In this document: one piece after another, positions 1 to 7,525 of the stretch
Numbering within the stretch: the first letter of the stretch is position 1
Layout of the letters: each line of letters begins with the position of its first letter
NCBI GenBank assembly: GCA_012510325.1
Contig: JAAZIG010000221.1
Coordinates: 1-18,888, forward strand
DNA from: Bacillota bacterium
Lineage (GTDB): Bacteria > Bacillota > Dethiobacteria > DTU022
DNA length: 18,888 nucleotides
Direction of reading: 5' to 3'
Position numbers and translations under genes: made by a program
Notes under the pieces: generated by a model
Database searches by the model: none
Told to the model about the DNA's origin: nothing
Seen by the model: the letters and a program-made list of their open reading frames with translations, nothing else

Positions 1-173
1 CAGTCTCATGACGGGTATAGATTTCTCTTCCCTGGGACGGTATTCGTTAACACCCTTCTAACTTAAGTATAATATAATCCCCCAGGTCAGGTTAAACAGA
101 CAACCCTTAACTATAACTTACAGGGACGGATCTCCCGGCTCATTTTTATGCCACGGGGGGGGCCGGCCTTTTC
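1..173. other. Intergenic DNA with no recognised gene
   Basis: I see no convincing reading frame here. Two overlapping TATAAT hexamers lie at 68-78 on the plus strand, with TTAACA at 47-52. The spacings of 15 and 20 are both poor, and nothing downstream looks like a gene, so I do not call a promoter. Confidence 0.5.
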
Positions 174-324
174 TGTCATGCTGAGCGTAGCGAAGCATCT
201 AAAACGTTACTGCCGCATCACGGAGCCATTTCGCTTTGTACCCCCCCACAGCTAGAAAAACCATCGGGCAACTTAAAAGGAGCGCTGGACTGCAGATCCT
301 TCGGACTGCGCCCTCAGGATGACA
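174..324. repeat. Inverted-repeat element with TGTCAT...ATGACA ends
   Basis: The left end (174-200) reads TGTCATGCTGAGCG, then TAGCGAAGCATCT. The right end (294-324) starts AGATCCTTCGG and finishes CCTCAGGATGACA. Reverse-complemented, the right end begins TGTCATCCTGAGGG and ends CGAAGGATCT, so the two ends are imperfect inverted copies with a few changes and a 4-base length difference. About 93 bases of non-coding sequence lie between them. Sequences of the form TGTCATnCTGAGCGnAGCGAAGnATCT are, from memory, widespread intergenic repeats in clostridial and other bacterial genomes. No transposase is present, so this would be a non-autonomous or MITE-like unit. Only one copy is in the window, so repetition itself cannot be shown here. 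Confidence 0.6.
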
Positions 325-392
325 AAATTACCCTTTACTGCAACTTATGGGGGGTCACAGTGTAATTTCAGCCTATAGAGCCCTATTCTGAG

Positions 393-443
393 GAAAAACA
401 AAAACCCCGGAAAGCCTTGTAGTTGCCTACTTTCCAGGGTTTT
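393..443 (-). terminator. Intrinsic terminator of tRNA-Val
   Basis: On the minus strand, AAAACCCTGGAAAG (430-443) pairs with CTTTCCGGGGTTTT (401-414), with one mismatch, around a roughly 15-base loop. A T-rich tail follows. It begins 4 bases after the encoded CCA of the tRNA, where a tRNA terminator is expected. Confidence 0.85.
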
Positions 444-447
444 CTTG

Positions 448-522
448 TGGTGGGGACGAGAGGATTTGAACCTCCGACCTCTTGAATGTGAGTCAAGCGC
501 TCTCCCCCTGAGCTACGTCCCC
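448..522 (-). tRNA. tRNA-Val (anticodon CAC)
   Basis: The minus strand folds into a full cloverleaf. The acceptor GGGGACG (516-522) pairs with CGTCCCC (452-458). The D arm contains GCTCAGGGGGAGAGC. The anticodon stem CTTGA/TCAAG encloses the loop CTCACAT, giving anticodon CAC, which reads the valine codon GUG. The T arm has TTCAAAT. The discriminator is A and CCA is encoded (448-450). It is 75 bases long including CCA, with a consensus promoter upstream and a terminator just downstream, so it is a single-gene transcription unit. Confidence 0.97.
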
Positions 523-548
523 ACAACCAACCTGCTGCTGACAAAACA

Positions 549-576
549 ATTATAACAACTTCGGAAGCATTGTCAA
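549..576 (-). promoter_or_regulatory. Consensus sigma-A promoter of tRNA-Val
   Basis: On the minus strand TTGACA (571-576) and TATAAT (549-554) are both perfect consensus hexamers, separated by 16 bases. Transcription should start near 542, about 20 bases before the mature tRNA 5' end. The rest of 577-794 holds no gene I can support, and no clear terminator for the serpin. Confidence 0.88.
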
Positions 577-794
577 CAGAGCAGTCCGCCGCCGCTGAAT
601 ATCTTTCTTTAACACCAGCAACACCTTTCCCAAACAAGCCACCAAACCCGCTGACTGCTCTCTTGCCGGAGCAGGCGCCAATTGGTAAACGTCTCCCGCA
701 GCACGGCTCCCGAAGCAACCGCAAGCGCTTGCCACGCAGAGAACTGCTCTTCAGGACGGACCGTCCCCGGGACAAGGCCTTTGTTTAAGCAGTA

Positions 795-2090
795 TCAGTT
801 ATCCGCAACGGTGAGCAGACTGCCGATGAATAGAGGCACCCCCGTCCCATTGTCAACAATGGCGTAAAGAAACGGTCTGTCCAGAACAACTGTCTTTATC
901 TCCATGGGAGCAGATTCATCTTTCAGTTCAACTTTCGTCACCGCTGCAGCCCTGGTGCCGGCTTCATCCACTTCAATAAATGTTTTGTGCAGCACCTCGC
1001 CAATAAAGATATTGCCCCGGGAGGATTGCCCCAAGCGGGTAAAATTTGCTTCGCCGGGGGCAAATGCCGCCGTCATCCCCATATCCTTCAGCAAATCGTT
1101 TAACTGTATTTCATAAGCGCAAGTAAATTTAGGCAGGGAGGTCTCGACAGGAATTTCCTGTGCTTCTGCTATTGTTTGCCAGAGCTGCTCACCGGTCAGC
1201 CCGCCGATATATTCCTCCAAACCGATCTCCTCGTTCGGCAGGAGAGCGACAAAACTATAGTGATCTCCATAGTAAGGCTTCACAAATCCAACGGCTTTGC
1301 CGTCATCCAAATAAAGTGTCTCCTCCGCCCTCATAAAATCTGTCTCTATTGTTTTACCGTCCTTATCCCGAAATTCATGACGGTAAATGCTATTCTTCTC
1401 GTAAACCTTTTTCCATTCGGCATCAAAGACAATTGCATTGAGCAAATAGACGACCGCATCATCGTCTATTTCTTCCAGGATTCGCTCAATCATGCCCTCT
1501 GTTTTCAGCTCCACCCAGTTGTTGATATCAGCAAGTGTAGCCTCGGTAAAAGGAGCTTTGTAGATTTCGGCACCGTAGTAATCGGCATTTTTCTGCAGAA
1601 ACTCTTTTTCAACAACCAGACGGCTTTCGTCTTCGCGGAACCAGATCGAGTTGGCCATCACCAGTTTCGCTTTTTTTTCGACAGGGAGGCCTTTTACATA
1701 GGAATAAAGATATTCATTGAGCTGATCAATGGACAGGGTGCCGCCTAAAACCTGCTCCATCTGCACGAGAGTTTCCTCTGCGGCACCATTGGCCGTCATC
1801 GCTAAAGCCAGCAATACGGAAAGGGGAGAAACCAGAGAGTTTTCTGATTCGCTCCTCGCTCTTTGGAATAGCTGCACTGTAAAGTCGGCCATGGTTTTCG
1901 TGAGCTGTTCATCAACGGGCTGCCCGGAAACGGGTGAGGGCTCGATACCTTCCATCAGATTTTGCGCCTTAACCTGGGGACTGGACGGCAGACAACCAAC
2001 TAGAAGAGCCGCGACCATAACCACAACCAAAAGCACACTGCCAAAAGCAACGTGTTCTTTTATAAATTTCCCGCCTCGTTTTTCTTGCAC
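795..2090 (-). CDS. Serpin-family protease inhibitor, lipoprotein
   Basis: A serpin: a suicide inhibitor that traps a protease after cleavage of its reactive-centre loop. From the GTG at 2090 it is 431 residues. I prefer this GTG because AAAAGGAG (2100-2107) lies 9 bases upstream; an in-frame TTG at 2120 has no ribosome site. Residues 10-33 form an export signal ending in the lipobox LVGC, so Cys33 is probably lipidated and the inhibitor displayed outside the membrane. The serpin fold is clear from NAIVFDAEWKK, the breach and shutter regions, and the C-terminal signature DRPFLYAIVDNGTG. The hinge EAGTRAAAV (from residue 376) has the small residues needed for loop insertion, so it is probably inhibitory. 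Counting 17 residues from the hinge Glu places P1-P1' near Glu-Ser (KDE/SAP), but the primed side is about 3 residues longer than in alpha-1-antitrypsin, so P1 is tentative. I see no good promoter between it and the tRNA-Ala terminator upstream. Confidence 0.95.
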   Translation of the reverse strand: MQEKRGGKFIKEHVAFGSVLLVVVMVAALLVGCLPSSPQVKAQNLMEGIEPSPVSGQPVDEQLTKTMADFTVQLFQRARSESENSLVSPLSVLLALAMTANGAAEETLVQMEQVLGGTLSIDQLNEYLYSYVKGLPVEKKAKLVMANSIWFREDESRLVVEKEFLQKNADYYGAEIYKAPFTEATLADINNWVELKTEGMIERILEEIDDDAVVYLLNAIVFDAEWKKVYEKNSIYRHEFRDKDGKTIETDFMRAEETLYLDDGKAVGFVKPYYGDHYSFVALLPNEEIGLEEYIGGLTGEQLWQTIAEAQEIPVETSLPKFTCAYEIQLNDLLKDMGMTAAFAPGEANFTRLGQSSRGNIFIGEVLHKTFIEVDEAGTRAAAVTKVELKDESAPMEIKTVVLDRPFLYAIVDNGTGVPLFIGSLLTVADN

Positions 2091-2099
2091 AATGGTCAA

Positions 2100-2107
2100 C
2101 TCCTTTT
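2100..2107 (-). promoter_or_regulatory. Ribosome binding site that sets the serpin start
   Basis: AAAAGGAG on the minus strand, 9 bases before GTG at 2090-2088. It favours this GTG over the in-frame TTG at 2120, which has no Shine-Dalgarno-like sequence. Confidence 0.7.
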
Positions 2108-2147
2108 TGTATTCCGGCAAAGCTTGGGCTACTCTTTAAACAGGAAC

Positions 2148-2184
2148 AAAAAACACCACCGGTCTGAATCCGTGGTGTTTTTTC
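2148..2184 (-). terminator. Intrinsic terminator of tRNA-Ala
   Basis: On the minus strand an A-rich run leads into ACACCACGG, the loop ATTCAGA, CCGGTGGTGT and then a run of T. It follows the tRNA-Ala CCA end by a few bases. It also lies directly upstream of the serpin, so any read-through would enter that gene. Confidence 0.85.
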
Positions 2185-2188
2185 ATTG

Positions 2189-2264
2189 TGGTGGACGTGA
2201 GGGGACTCGAACCCCTGACCTCCTGGATGCGAACCAGGCACTCTCCCAGCTGAGCTACACGCCC
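2189..2264 (-). tRNA. tRNA-Ala (anticodon CGC)
   Basis: A complete 76-base cloverleaf on the minus strand, including encoded CCA (2189-2191). The acceptor GGGCGTG pairs with CACGTCC and contains the G3-U70 wobble pair that is the identity element for alanyl-tRNA synthetase. The anticodon stem CCTGG/CCAGG holds the loop TTCGCAT, giving CGC, which reads GCG. The T loop is TTCGAGT and the discriminator is A. The anticodon and G3-U70 agree on alanine. Confidence 0.97.
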
Positions 2265-2274
2265 CTGCACAGGC

Positions 2275-2303
2275 ATTATAGCAAATCATCTCCTCGAGGG
2301 CAA
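2275..2303 (-). promoter_or_regulatory. Promoter of tRNA-Ala
   Basis: TTGCCC (2298-2303) and a perfect TATAAT (2275-2280) are separated by 17 bases on the minus strand, with the start expected about 10 bases before the tRNA. Confidence 0.8.
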
Positions 2304-2415
2304 CCGGCGCTCGCCGCGGCAGGTAGTCGCTGCGGCGACGGTCCCTCTACTCACCTCTGCTCAGTTCATTCCGCCGTTTCAATTTCAACAGCAGAGCCAA
2401 AAGAGGCAGACAAAC

Positions 2416-2450
2416 TGTCCTGGAAGGGGCGCGGCGCCCCTTCCAAGACA
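2416..2450 (-). terminator. Strong hairpin downstream of the acetyl-CoA acetyltransferase
   Basis: A 17-base stem with one mismatch and almost no loop: TGTCCTGGAAGGGGCGC pairs with GCGCCCCTTCCAAGACA. It starts 20 bases past the thiolase stop codon. The T tract on the minus strand is weak (AGTTTGTCT), so it may be a poor intrinsic terminator or an mRNA-protecting structure. The rest of 2304-2470 holds only short imperfect palindromes and no gene. Confidence 0.6.
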
Positions 2451-2470
2451 ATAGCTGCTACCCGAAGAGA

Positions 2471-3649
2471 TCAGGGTGCTTCCACGGTACAGGCAATGCC
2501 CTGACCGCCGCCGATACAGAGTGTGGCCAGTCCGCGGCGGGCAGCCCTCTTTTGCATCTCGTAAAGCAGGGTCACAAAGATGCGGGCGCCGCTGGCACCG
2601 ATAGGGTGCCCCAGAGCGATGGCTCCGCCATTTACGTTGACCTTCTCCGGATCAAAAGCGATCTCTTGCAATACATAAAGAGCCTGAGTGGCAAAAGCTT
2701 CGTTGGCCTCGATGAGATCGGGGTCGTCGACAGCCCAACCGGCCTTTTCCAGAGCCTTTTTGGTTGCCGGCACCGGGCCGGTCCCCATAATCGCCGGGTC
2801 GACGCCGGCAGAAGCGTAGCTGCGGATAAAAAACATCGGTTCAATTCCCATTTCTTTGGCCTTTTCCAGACTCATCAGGACAACAGCGGCAGCGCTGTCA
2901 TTGATCCCGGAAGCGTTCCCGGCGGTGACGGTGCCGTCTTTTTTGAAAGCCGGGCGCAGCTTGGCCAGAAGTTCAAGAGAGGTATCCCGGGGATGCTCAT
3001 CCACCTCAAACATCTTCGGATCGCCTCTCCTCTGAGGCACAGGTACGGGGACGATCTCGTCCCTGAAGCGGCCGCTTTCGATAGCCGCCCGGGCCTTCTG
3101 CTGGCTTTCCAGAGCAAACTGATCCTGCATCTCCCGGGTAAAACCAAATCTTTCGGCAATGTTTTCAGCGGTGATGCCCATATGATAGTTGCCGAAGGCG
3201 CACCACAGACCGTCTTTAATCATCATGTCAACCGTCTTGGTGTCGCCCATGCGCATGCCCCAGCGCGCCCCCTGGAGGGCATATGCAGTTGCGCTCATGT
3301 TTTCCGTGCCGCCGGCCACGATGATATCGGCTTCCCCGGCACGAATTGCCGTAGCCGCTGCGGTTATGGTCTTCAGACCGGAGCCGCAAACCTTGTTCAC
3401 CGTAGTGGCGGGAACCTCCGCCGGCAGGCCCGCTTTGATGGCCGCCTGCCGGGCGACGCTCTGTCCCAATCCCCCTTGCAGCACACAGCCCATCAGGACT
3501 TCTTCAACATCTCCGGGAGCTAGTCCGGCTCTTTCCAAAGCAGTTTTAATCACGATTCTGCCCAATTCGACTGCCGGTACATCCTTTAGGGAACCGCCAA
3601 AGGTCCCCACTGCAGTCCTGACAGCGCTGACAACGACCACTTCTCTCAT
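2471..3649 (-). CDS. Acetyl-CoA C-acetyltransferase (class II thiolase)
   Basis: A 392-residue biosynthetic-type thiolase, the usual length of the ThlA/AtoB family. It condenses two acetyl-CoA to acetoacetyl-CoA or runs in reverse. The catalytic residues stand at canonical positions: Cys88 in NKVCGSGLKT, His348 in GHPIGASGARI, and Cys378 in LCIGGGQG. NEAF in EANEAFATQALY is also present. I chose ATG at 3649 because GGGAGG (3657-3662) lies 7 bases upstream and MREVVVVSAVRT is the normal N-terminus; a longer in-frame start at 3712 adds 21 unconserved residues. It is divergent from the acyl-CoA operon starting at 4272 and could supply or consume the C4 unit of that pathway. The substrate is assigned from family resemblance only. 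Confidence 0.96.
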   Translation of the reverse strand: MREVVVVSAVRTAVGTFGGSLKDVPAVELGRIVIKTALERAGLAPGDVEEVLMGCVLQGGLGQSVARQAAIKAGLPAEVPATTVNKVCGSGLKTITAAATAIRAGEADIIVAGGTENMSATAYALQGARWGMRMGDTKTVDMMIKDGLWCAFGNYHMGITAENIAERFGFTREMQDQFALESQQKARAAIESGRFRDEIVPVPVPQRRGDPKMFEVDEHPRDTSLELLAKLRPAFKKDGTVTAGNASGINDSAAAVVLMSLEKAKEMGIEPMFFIRSYASAGVDPAIMGTGPVPATKKALEKAGWAVDDPDLIEANEAFATQALYVLQEIAFDPEKVNVNGGAIALGHPIGASGARIFVTLLYEMQKRAARRGLATLCIGGGQGIACTVEAP

Positions 3650-3662
3650 GTAACCGCCTCCC

Positions 3663-4200
3663 TCACCATATTCTATACTTAAAATCGCATCTGCAAAGTT
3701 GTTAGAAAACATTCAATTGAGCATGCATTGATTTCGCTACCGGCCGGCGTCTTCCCTCTTTTTGACCGTGTGATTACATATCTCTGACGGCGGCGGCCAC
3801 GGCACCCGCAGAAGAGCCTTCCGGCGGGACTCGCCGGCTGATAACGTCAGTAAACGGCAGCATGATCTTTCTGCCCCTACATAAGAATGGAGCAGGAAAC
3901 CCCGGGCAGGTTATCATTGTAAATATATTGTAGGTTTTGCCAAAGGGATTACTTCCTGTGAGTAAAAGAAAAGTCTCACCCCTTGGAAAATCCCCTCAGG
4001 GGATCCAGTTTCCCATAACTATGATTGACCGGGGGAGCCAAATTTGGAGAGGTCTAAAAATAACTAAATCATAGCATCGGTGCGTAGAGTCGAAATAACA
4101 GCTTACAGGGGTCCCAATTGGCGGGCCCGCAACCACGCAGTTGGCGATATGACCTGTGAGGTTCTTTTAAAACCTACAATGAGCCGATCTGATTATATGA
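3663..4200. other. Divergent intergenic region without a gene
   Basis: About 600 bases separate the thiolase start from the operon start at 4272. I find no reading frame with a ribosome site. Small inverted repeats are present: CCGGCG/CGCCGG (3821-3836) and AGGTT/AACCT (4159-4175). The second could be an operator for the operon, but nothing in the sequence proves it. Confidence 0.5.
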
Positions 4201-4203
4201 GTT

Positions 4204-4234
4204 TTGAATATTGATTAAAGAGGGAAAATATAAT
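4204..4234 (+). promoter_or_regulatory. Candidate promoter of the acyl-CoA operon
   Basis: TATAAT (4229-4234) is perfect. The best upstream -35-like hexamer is TTGAAT (4204-4209), at a long 19-base spacing, in an AT-rich stretch. It lies about 40 bases before the first start codon. This is a moderate call; an activator may be needed. Confidence 0.45.
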
Positions 4235-4271
4235 AAACTAATAACAGATTACTTGAAAGGAGCTGGATCGA

Positions 4272-5177
4272 GTGTCCGAACTACGGTTTGACGGAAGAGT
4301 GGCAGTGATCACCGGAGCCGGCGGCGGGCTGGGCAAGGCATACGCTCTGCTGCTGGCTGAACGGGGCGCCAAAGTGGTGGTTAATGACCTCGGCGGAACT
4401 TTTGACGGGGAGGGGGCCGACAGCACTCCCGCACAGAAGGTGGTCGACCAGATCAAAAGTGGCGGCGGCGACGCAGTGGCCAACTATGAAAGCGTCTCCG
4501 AATGGGACAGCGCACAAAAAATTATTCAAGCAGCGATCGATCAATATGGCCAGGTCGATATTTTAATCAACAATGCCGGCATTCTCCGGGATAAAAGTTT
4601 GCTCAAGATGGAGATCGCCGATTACCTGAAAGTGATCGAAGTACACCTGAACGGCACCTATTACTGCACCAAGGCCGCCTTTGCCCATATGCGCGAGCAG
4701 GGCTACGGACGGATTGTCTCCACCGCCTCGGCAGCAGGAGTGTACGGTAATTTTGGACAGACCAATTACGGGGCGGCGAAGATGGGTATTGTCGGTCTGA
4801 TGAACTGCGTCTGCCAGGAGGGCGCCCGCTACGGGGTTCTCGCGAATACGGTTGTGCCGACAGCAGGCACCCGCCTTACGGCGACGGTGATGCCTCCCGA
4901 TGTGGTCGACAAGGTCAAGCCGGAATATGTTGCCCCCATGGTTGTCTATATGTGCTCGGAACAATTCCAGGAAAGCGGCAAGATCTACACCGCCGGCGGG
5001 GGCTACTACAGCCGGGCGGCGGTGATCGAAGGACCCGGCATCTTCCTCGACACCGGGGCCGGAATTACTCCGGATATGATCGCCGAGCAGATCGAAAAGA
5101 TCAGTTCACTGGAAGACGGTCGCGAGTACAGCTCGGCGATGGATCAGACCGGTTATGTCCTCTCAAAGATGATCTAA
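4272..5177 (+). CDS. SDR 3-hydroxyacyl-CoA dehydrogenase, MFE-2 type
   Basis: A 301-residue short-chain dehydrogenase resembling the dehydrogenase domain of peroxisomal multifunctional enzyme 2 (HSD17B4), which oxidises (3R)-hydroxyacyl-CoA to 3-ketoacyl-CoA with NAD+. The nucleotide-binding motif is TGAGGGLG (14-21), followed by VVVNDLGG as in MFE-2. NNAG is at 100-103. The catalytic Ser153, Tyr166 and Lys170 are present (YGAAK). The C-terminal 100 residues match the MFE-2 extension rather than small SDRs. It starts at GTG with GGAG 9 bases upstream. It is the first gene of a four-gene operon, with 27 bases to the hydratase. R-specificity and the substrate class are inferred from the family and the adjacent hydratase 2. 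Confidence 0.9.
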   Translation: MSELRFDGRVAVITGAGGGLGKAYALLLAERGAKVVVNDLGGTFDGEGADSTPAQKVVDQIKSGGGDAVANYESVSEWDSAQKIIQAAIDQYGQVDILINNAGILRDKSLLKMEIADYLKVIEVHLNGTYYCTKAAFAHMREQGYGRIVSTASAAGVYGNFGQTNYGAAKMGIVGLMNCVCQEGARYGVLANTVVPTAGTRLTATVMPPDVVDKVKPEYVAPMVVYMCSEQFQESGKIYTAGGGYYSRAAVIEGPGIFLDTGAGITPDMIAEQIEKISSLEDGREYSSAMDQTGYVLSKMI

Positions 5178-5204
5178 AAATAAACTGACGAAGGAGGAAC
5201 CAAA

Positions 5205-6050
5205 ATGCCGATCGACCCTGCAATCGTCGGCAAAGAGCTTAATCCCCTGATGTTTCATTATCAAACGAAGGATGTGATGCTGTACGCTCTCGGTATTGGA
5301 GCCGGGGCCGCAGATGATGAGTTGAATTTCGTTTATGAAAATGAGCTGCAGGTCATACCCTCTTTCGGGGTAGTGCCCCCCTTTCCCGCTCTCATGGGAA
5401 TTATGGGCCTTGAGGGAGTCGATATCAATCTGGCCATGCTGCTGCATGGAGAACAATACCTGGAACTGTACCGGCCCATCCCGGTAGAAGGGAAACTGAC
5501 CTCCTACCCCAGGGTGGCCGCGCTATATGACAAGGGCAAAGGGGCCCTCATCGAAATAGAAGTGGTCACCAAAAATGAAAAGGAAGAGGAACTCTTTCTA
5601 AACAGGTTCGGCGTCTTCATCCGCGGCGAGGGAGGCTTTGGCGGAGACAAAGGGCCCGAGCCGGGCTTTGTTCCGCCCGAGCGGGAGCCCGACAAGGTGC
5701 TCTCCCTGCCGACCCTGCCGCAGCAGGCGCTGCTCTACCGCCTTTCCGGTGATTTCAATCCCCTTCATGCCGATCCCAATTTCGCGGCCATGGGCGGTTT
5801 TCCCAAGCCGATCCTGCACGGGCTTTGCACCATGGGCTTCGCCTGCCGGGCGGTGCTCCGCGAATACTGCGATAACGATCCCGCCAGGTTCAAGGCAATG
5901 AAAGTGCGTTTTTCCCGTCATGTTTTCCCCGGGGAAAATATCGTCACCGAGATGTGGCAGGAGAAGCCCGACGAGGTGATTCTCAGATCCAAAACCGCTG
6001 AACGAGGCGAATATTGCCTGACCAACGCGGCTGTTTTGTTAAATCCATGA
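5205..6050 (+). CDS. Enoyl-CoA hydratase 2 (MaoC-like, R-specific)
   Basis: A 281-residue double hot-dog protein matching the hydratase-2 domain of MFE-2. It would hydrate trans-2-enoyl-CoA to (3R)-hydroxyacyl-CoA, the substrate for the dehydrogenase encoded just upstream. The hydratase-2 signature is intact at 178-191 (YRLSGDFNPLHADP), with catalytic Asp183 and His188, followed by GFPKPILHGLC (198-208). The N-terminal half is the degenerate hot dog that holds the acyl tail; its PALMGIMG region is typical. AAGGAGGAACCAAA precedes the ATG. The next gene starts 17 bases after its stop. In eukaryotes these two activities are fused; here they are separate adjacent genes. Confidence 0.93.
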   Translation: MPIDPAIVGKELNPLMFHYQTKDVMLYALGIGAGAADDELNFVYENELQVIPSFGVVPPFPALMGIMGLEGVDINLAMLLHGEQYLELYRPIPVEGKLTSYPRVAALYDKGKGALIEIEVVTKNEKEEELFLNRFGVFIRGEGGFGGDKGPEPGFVPPEREPDKVLSLPTLPQQALLYRLSGDFNPLHADPNFAAMGGFPKPILHGLCTMGFACRAVLREYCDNDPARFKAMKVRFSRHVFPGENIVTEMWQEKPDEVILRSKTAERGEYCLTNAAVLLNP

Positions 6051-6067
6051 ATGGAGGGGAAGATCAT

Positions 6068-7525
6068 ATGGTTGGTATTGTCTCTTATGCCGCTTACCTG
6101 CCCCGGTTCCGACTCGACCGGATGAACATTTTCGGAGCGATGAGCTGGCTGAACCCGGCTCTGATCATGAACGCAGCGGGCGAAAAAGCGGTAGCCAGTT
6201 TCGATGAAGACGCCATCACCATGGCCGCAGCGGCGGGGAAACGCTGCCTGGATGGGTTTGACTCCGACAAACTCGGAGCGCTCTACTTTGCCACCACCAC
6301 CGCCCCCTACAAGGAAAGGCAGTGCGCCAATATTGTTGCCGGAGCGCTCAACATTCCTGAAAATATTCGCAGCGCCGATTTCGGAGGGGCCCTGAAAGCG
6401 GGCAGCAGTGCCCTGCTTTCCGCTCTGGAGTTCAGCGCCGCCAACAGCGGCAAGCCGGCGCTCACCTGCGCCGCAGACTGCCGTCTCGGCAAGATGGGTT
6501 CCCTGCAGGAAATGATCTTCGGTGACGGCGCCGCCGCGGTGCTCGTCGGCGGCGACAGGCCCATCGCCCTGTTCAAGGGATCTTATTCTCTCTCTTACGA
6601 CTTCGTCGATCAATACCGCGGCGCTTCCACGACCTACAATCGGCAGTGGGAAGACCGCTGGGTGCGCGATATGGGCTACGAAAAGTTCATCCCCGAAGTG
6701 ATCGCCGGCCTTTGCCGCCAGCAGGGGCTGGAGATATCCGATTTTACCAAGATCATCTATCCCTGCTACTACGTCGGCGCCCGCAGAAAGATGAACCGGG
6801 CCTTGGGCCTGGAGCCAACGCAGGTTGAAGACGACCTTCTCCAGAAGAGCGGCGATACCGGCGCCGCCCACCCGCTGCTGATGCTGACCAAGGCTCTGGA
6901 AGAAGCCTCACCGGGTGACAAGCTGCTCCTCATCAGTTACGGCAGCGGCTGCGACGCCCTCTATTTCGAGGTTACCCCGGAGATCGCCGCTTTCAATGAC
7001 CGGCAGCGTTTTTCCGACACCCTGTCCCAGCGGGCCGAGCTGGACAGCTATATCAAGTACCTCACCTGGCGGAAGATGGCGCCGGTGGAGCTCGGACTGC
7101 GCGGCGAGGAAGAGCAGGTCCCGCGCTGGTCGATGACCTGGCGTAGCCGCAAGGCTCTCTTGGGGTTGGAGGGAACCCGCTGCACCAAATGCGGCACCCG
7201 CCATTATCCGCCGCAGCGGGTCTGTGTTAACCCCGACTGCGGAGCGATAGACGAGATGGAACCGCTCACCTTCTCCGACAAAGGCGGCAAGATCGTCAGC
7301 TATACCTCGGATATGCTCGCCGCCTCGATCAACCCGCCGGCGATCTACGGCAACATTGACTTTAACGGGGGAGGGCGGTACATGTTTGAATTTGCCGACT
7401 GCACCCTGGAAGACCTGCAAGTGGGAAAAGAGGTGGAGTTCACCTTCCGGATCAAATACTACGACGAGAAGCGTGATACCACCGTCTACTTCTGGAAAGC
7501 TGTTCCCGTAAAGGAGGTGTCTTAG
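6068..7525 (+). CDS. HMG-CoA synthase-like pseudoenzyme fused to DUF35 zinc ribbon/OB fold
   Basis: A 485-residue fusion. Residues 1-345 resemble HMG-CoA synthase: an N-terminal thiolase-like half, FGDGAAAVLVGG (151-162), and the C-terminal LLISYGSGCDALYFEV (287-302), which matches the GLFSYGSGS region of the family. By my eye alignment to the Staphylococcus aureus enzyme, all three catalytic residues are replaced: Glu79 by Thr77 (FATTT), Cys111 by Leu109 (ALKAGSSAL), His233 by Tyr235 (YYVG). It therefore should not make HMG-CoA. Residues 370-485 are a DUF35/ChsH2-like domain: a zinc ribbon with Cys372, Cys375, Cys386 and Cys391, then an OB fold ending in TVYFWKAVPV. In archaea a DUF35 protein bridges thiolase and HMG-CoA synthase; here the thiolase gene follows directly after the stop codon. 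I infer a scaffold or acyl-CoA-binding subunit for that thiolase. ATG at 6068 has GGAGGGG about 8 bases upstream; in-frame ATGs upstream overlap the previous gene. Confidence 0.88.
   Translation: MVGIVSYAAYLPRFRLDRMNIFGAMSWLNPALIMNAAGEKAVASFDEDAITMAAAAGKRCLDGFDSDKLGALYFATTTAPYKERQCANIVAGALNIPENIRSADFGGALKAGSSALLSALEFSAANSGKPALTCAADCRLGKMGSLQEMIFGDGAAAVLVGGDRPIALFKGSYSLSYDFVDQYRGASTTYNRQWEDRWVRDMGYEKFIPEVIAGLCRQQGLEISDFTKIIYPCYYVGARRKMNRALGLEPTQVEDDLLQKSGDTGAAHPLLMLTKALEEASPGDKLLLISYGSGCDALYFEVTPEIAAFNDRQRFSDTLSQRAELDSYIKYLTWRKMAPVELGLRGEEEQVPRWSMTWRSRKALLGLEGTRCTKCGTRHYPPQRVCVNPDCGAIDEMEPLTFSDKGGKIVSYTSDMLAASINPPAIYGNIDFNGGGRYMFEFADCTLEDLQVGKEVEFTFRIKYYDEKRDTTVYFWKAVPVKEVS

Noticed and set aside
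383..775. 130-codon minus frame across tRNA-Val
   Set aside because: It runs through a complete tRNA, its terminator and its promoter, so it is not a protein gene.
754..776. GGACGGACCGTCC-like palindrome as a repeat related to GGGACGG pieces near 35 and 121
   Set aside because: The shared part is only about 7 bases and not clearly more than chance.
2088..2120. Earlier TTG start for the serpin at 2120
   Set aside because: There is no ribosome site before it, whereas AAAAGGAG lies 9 bases before the GTG at 2090.
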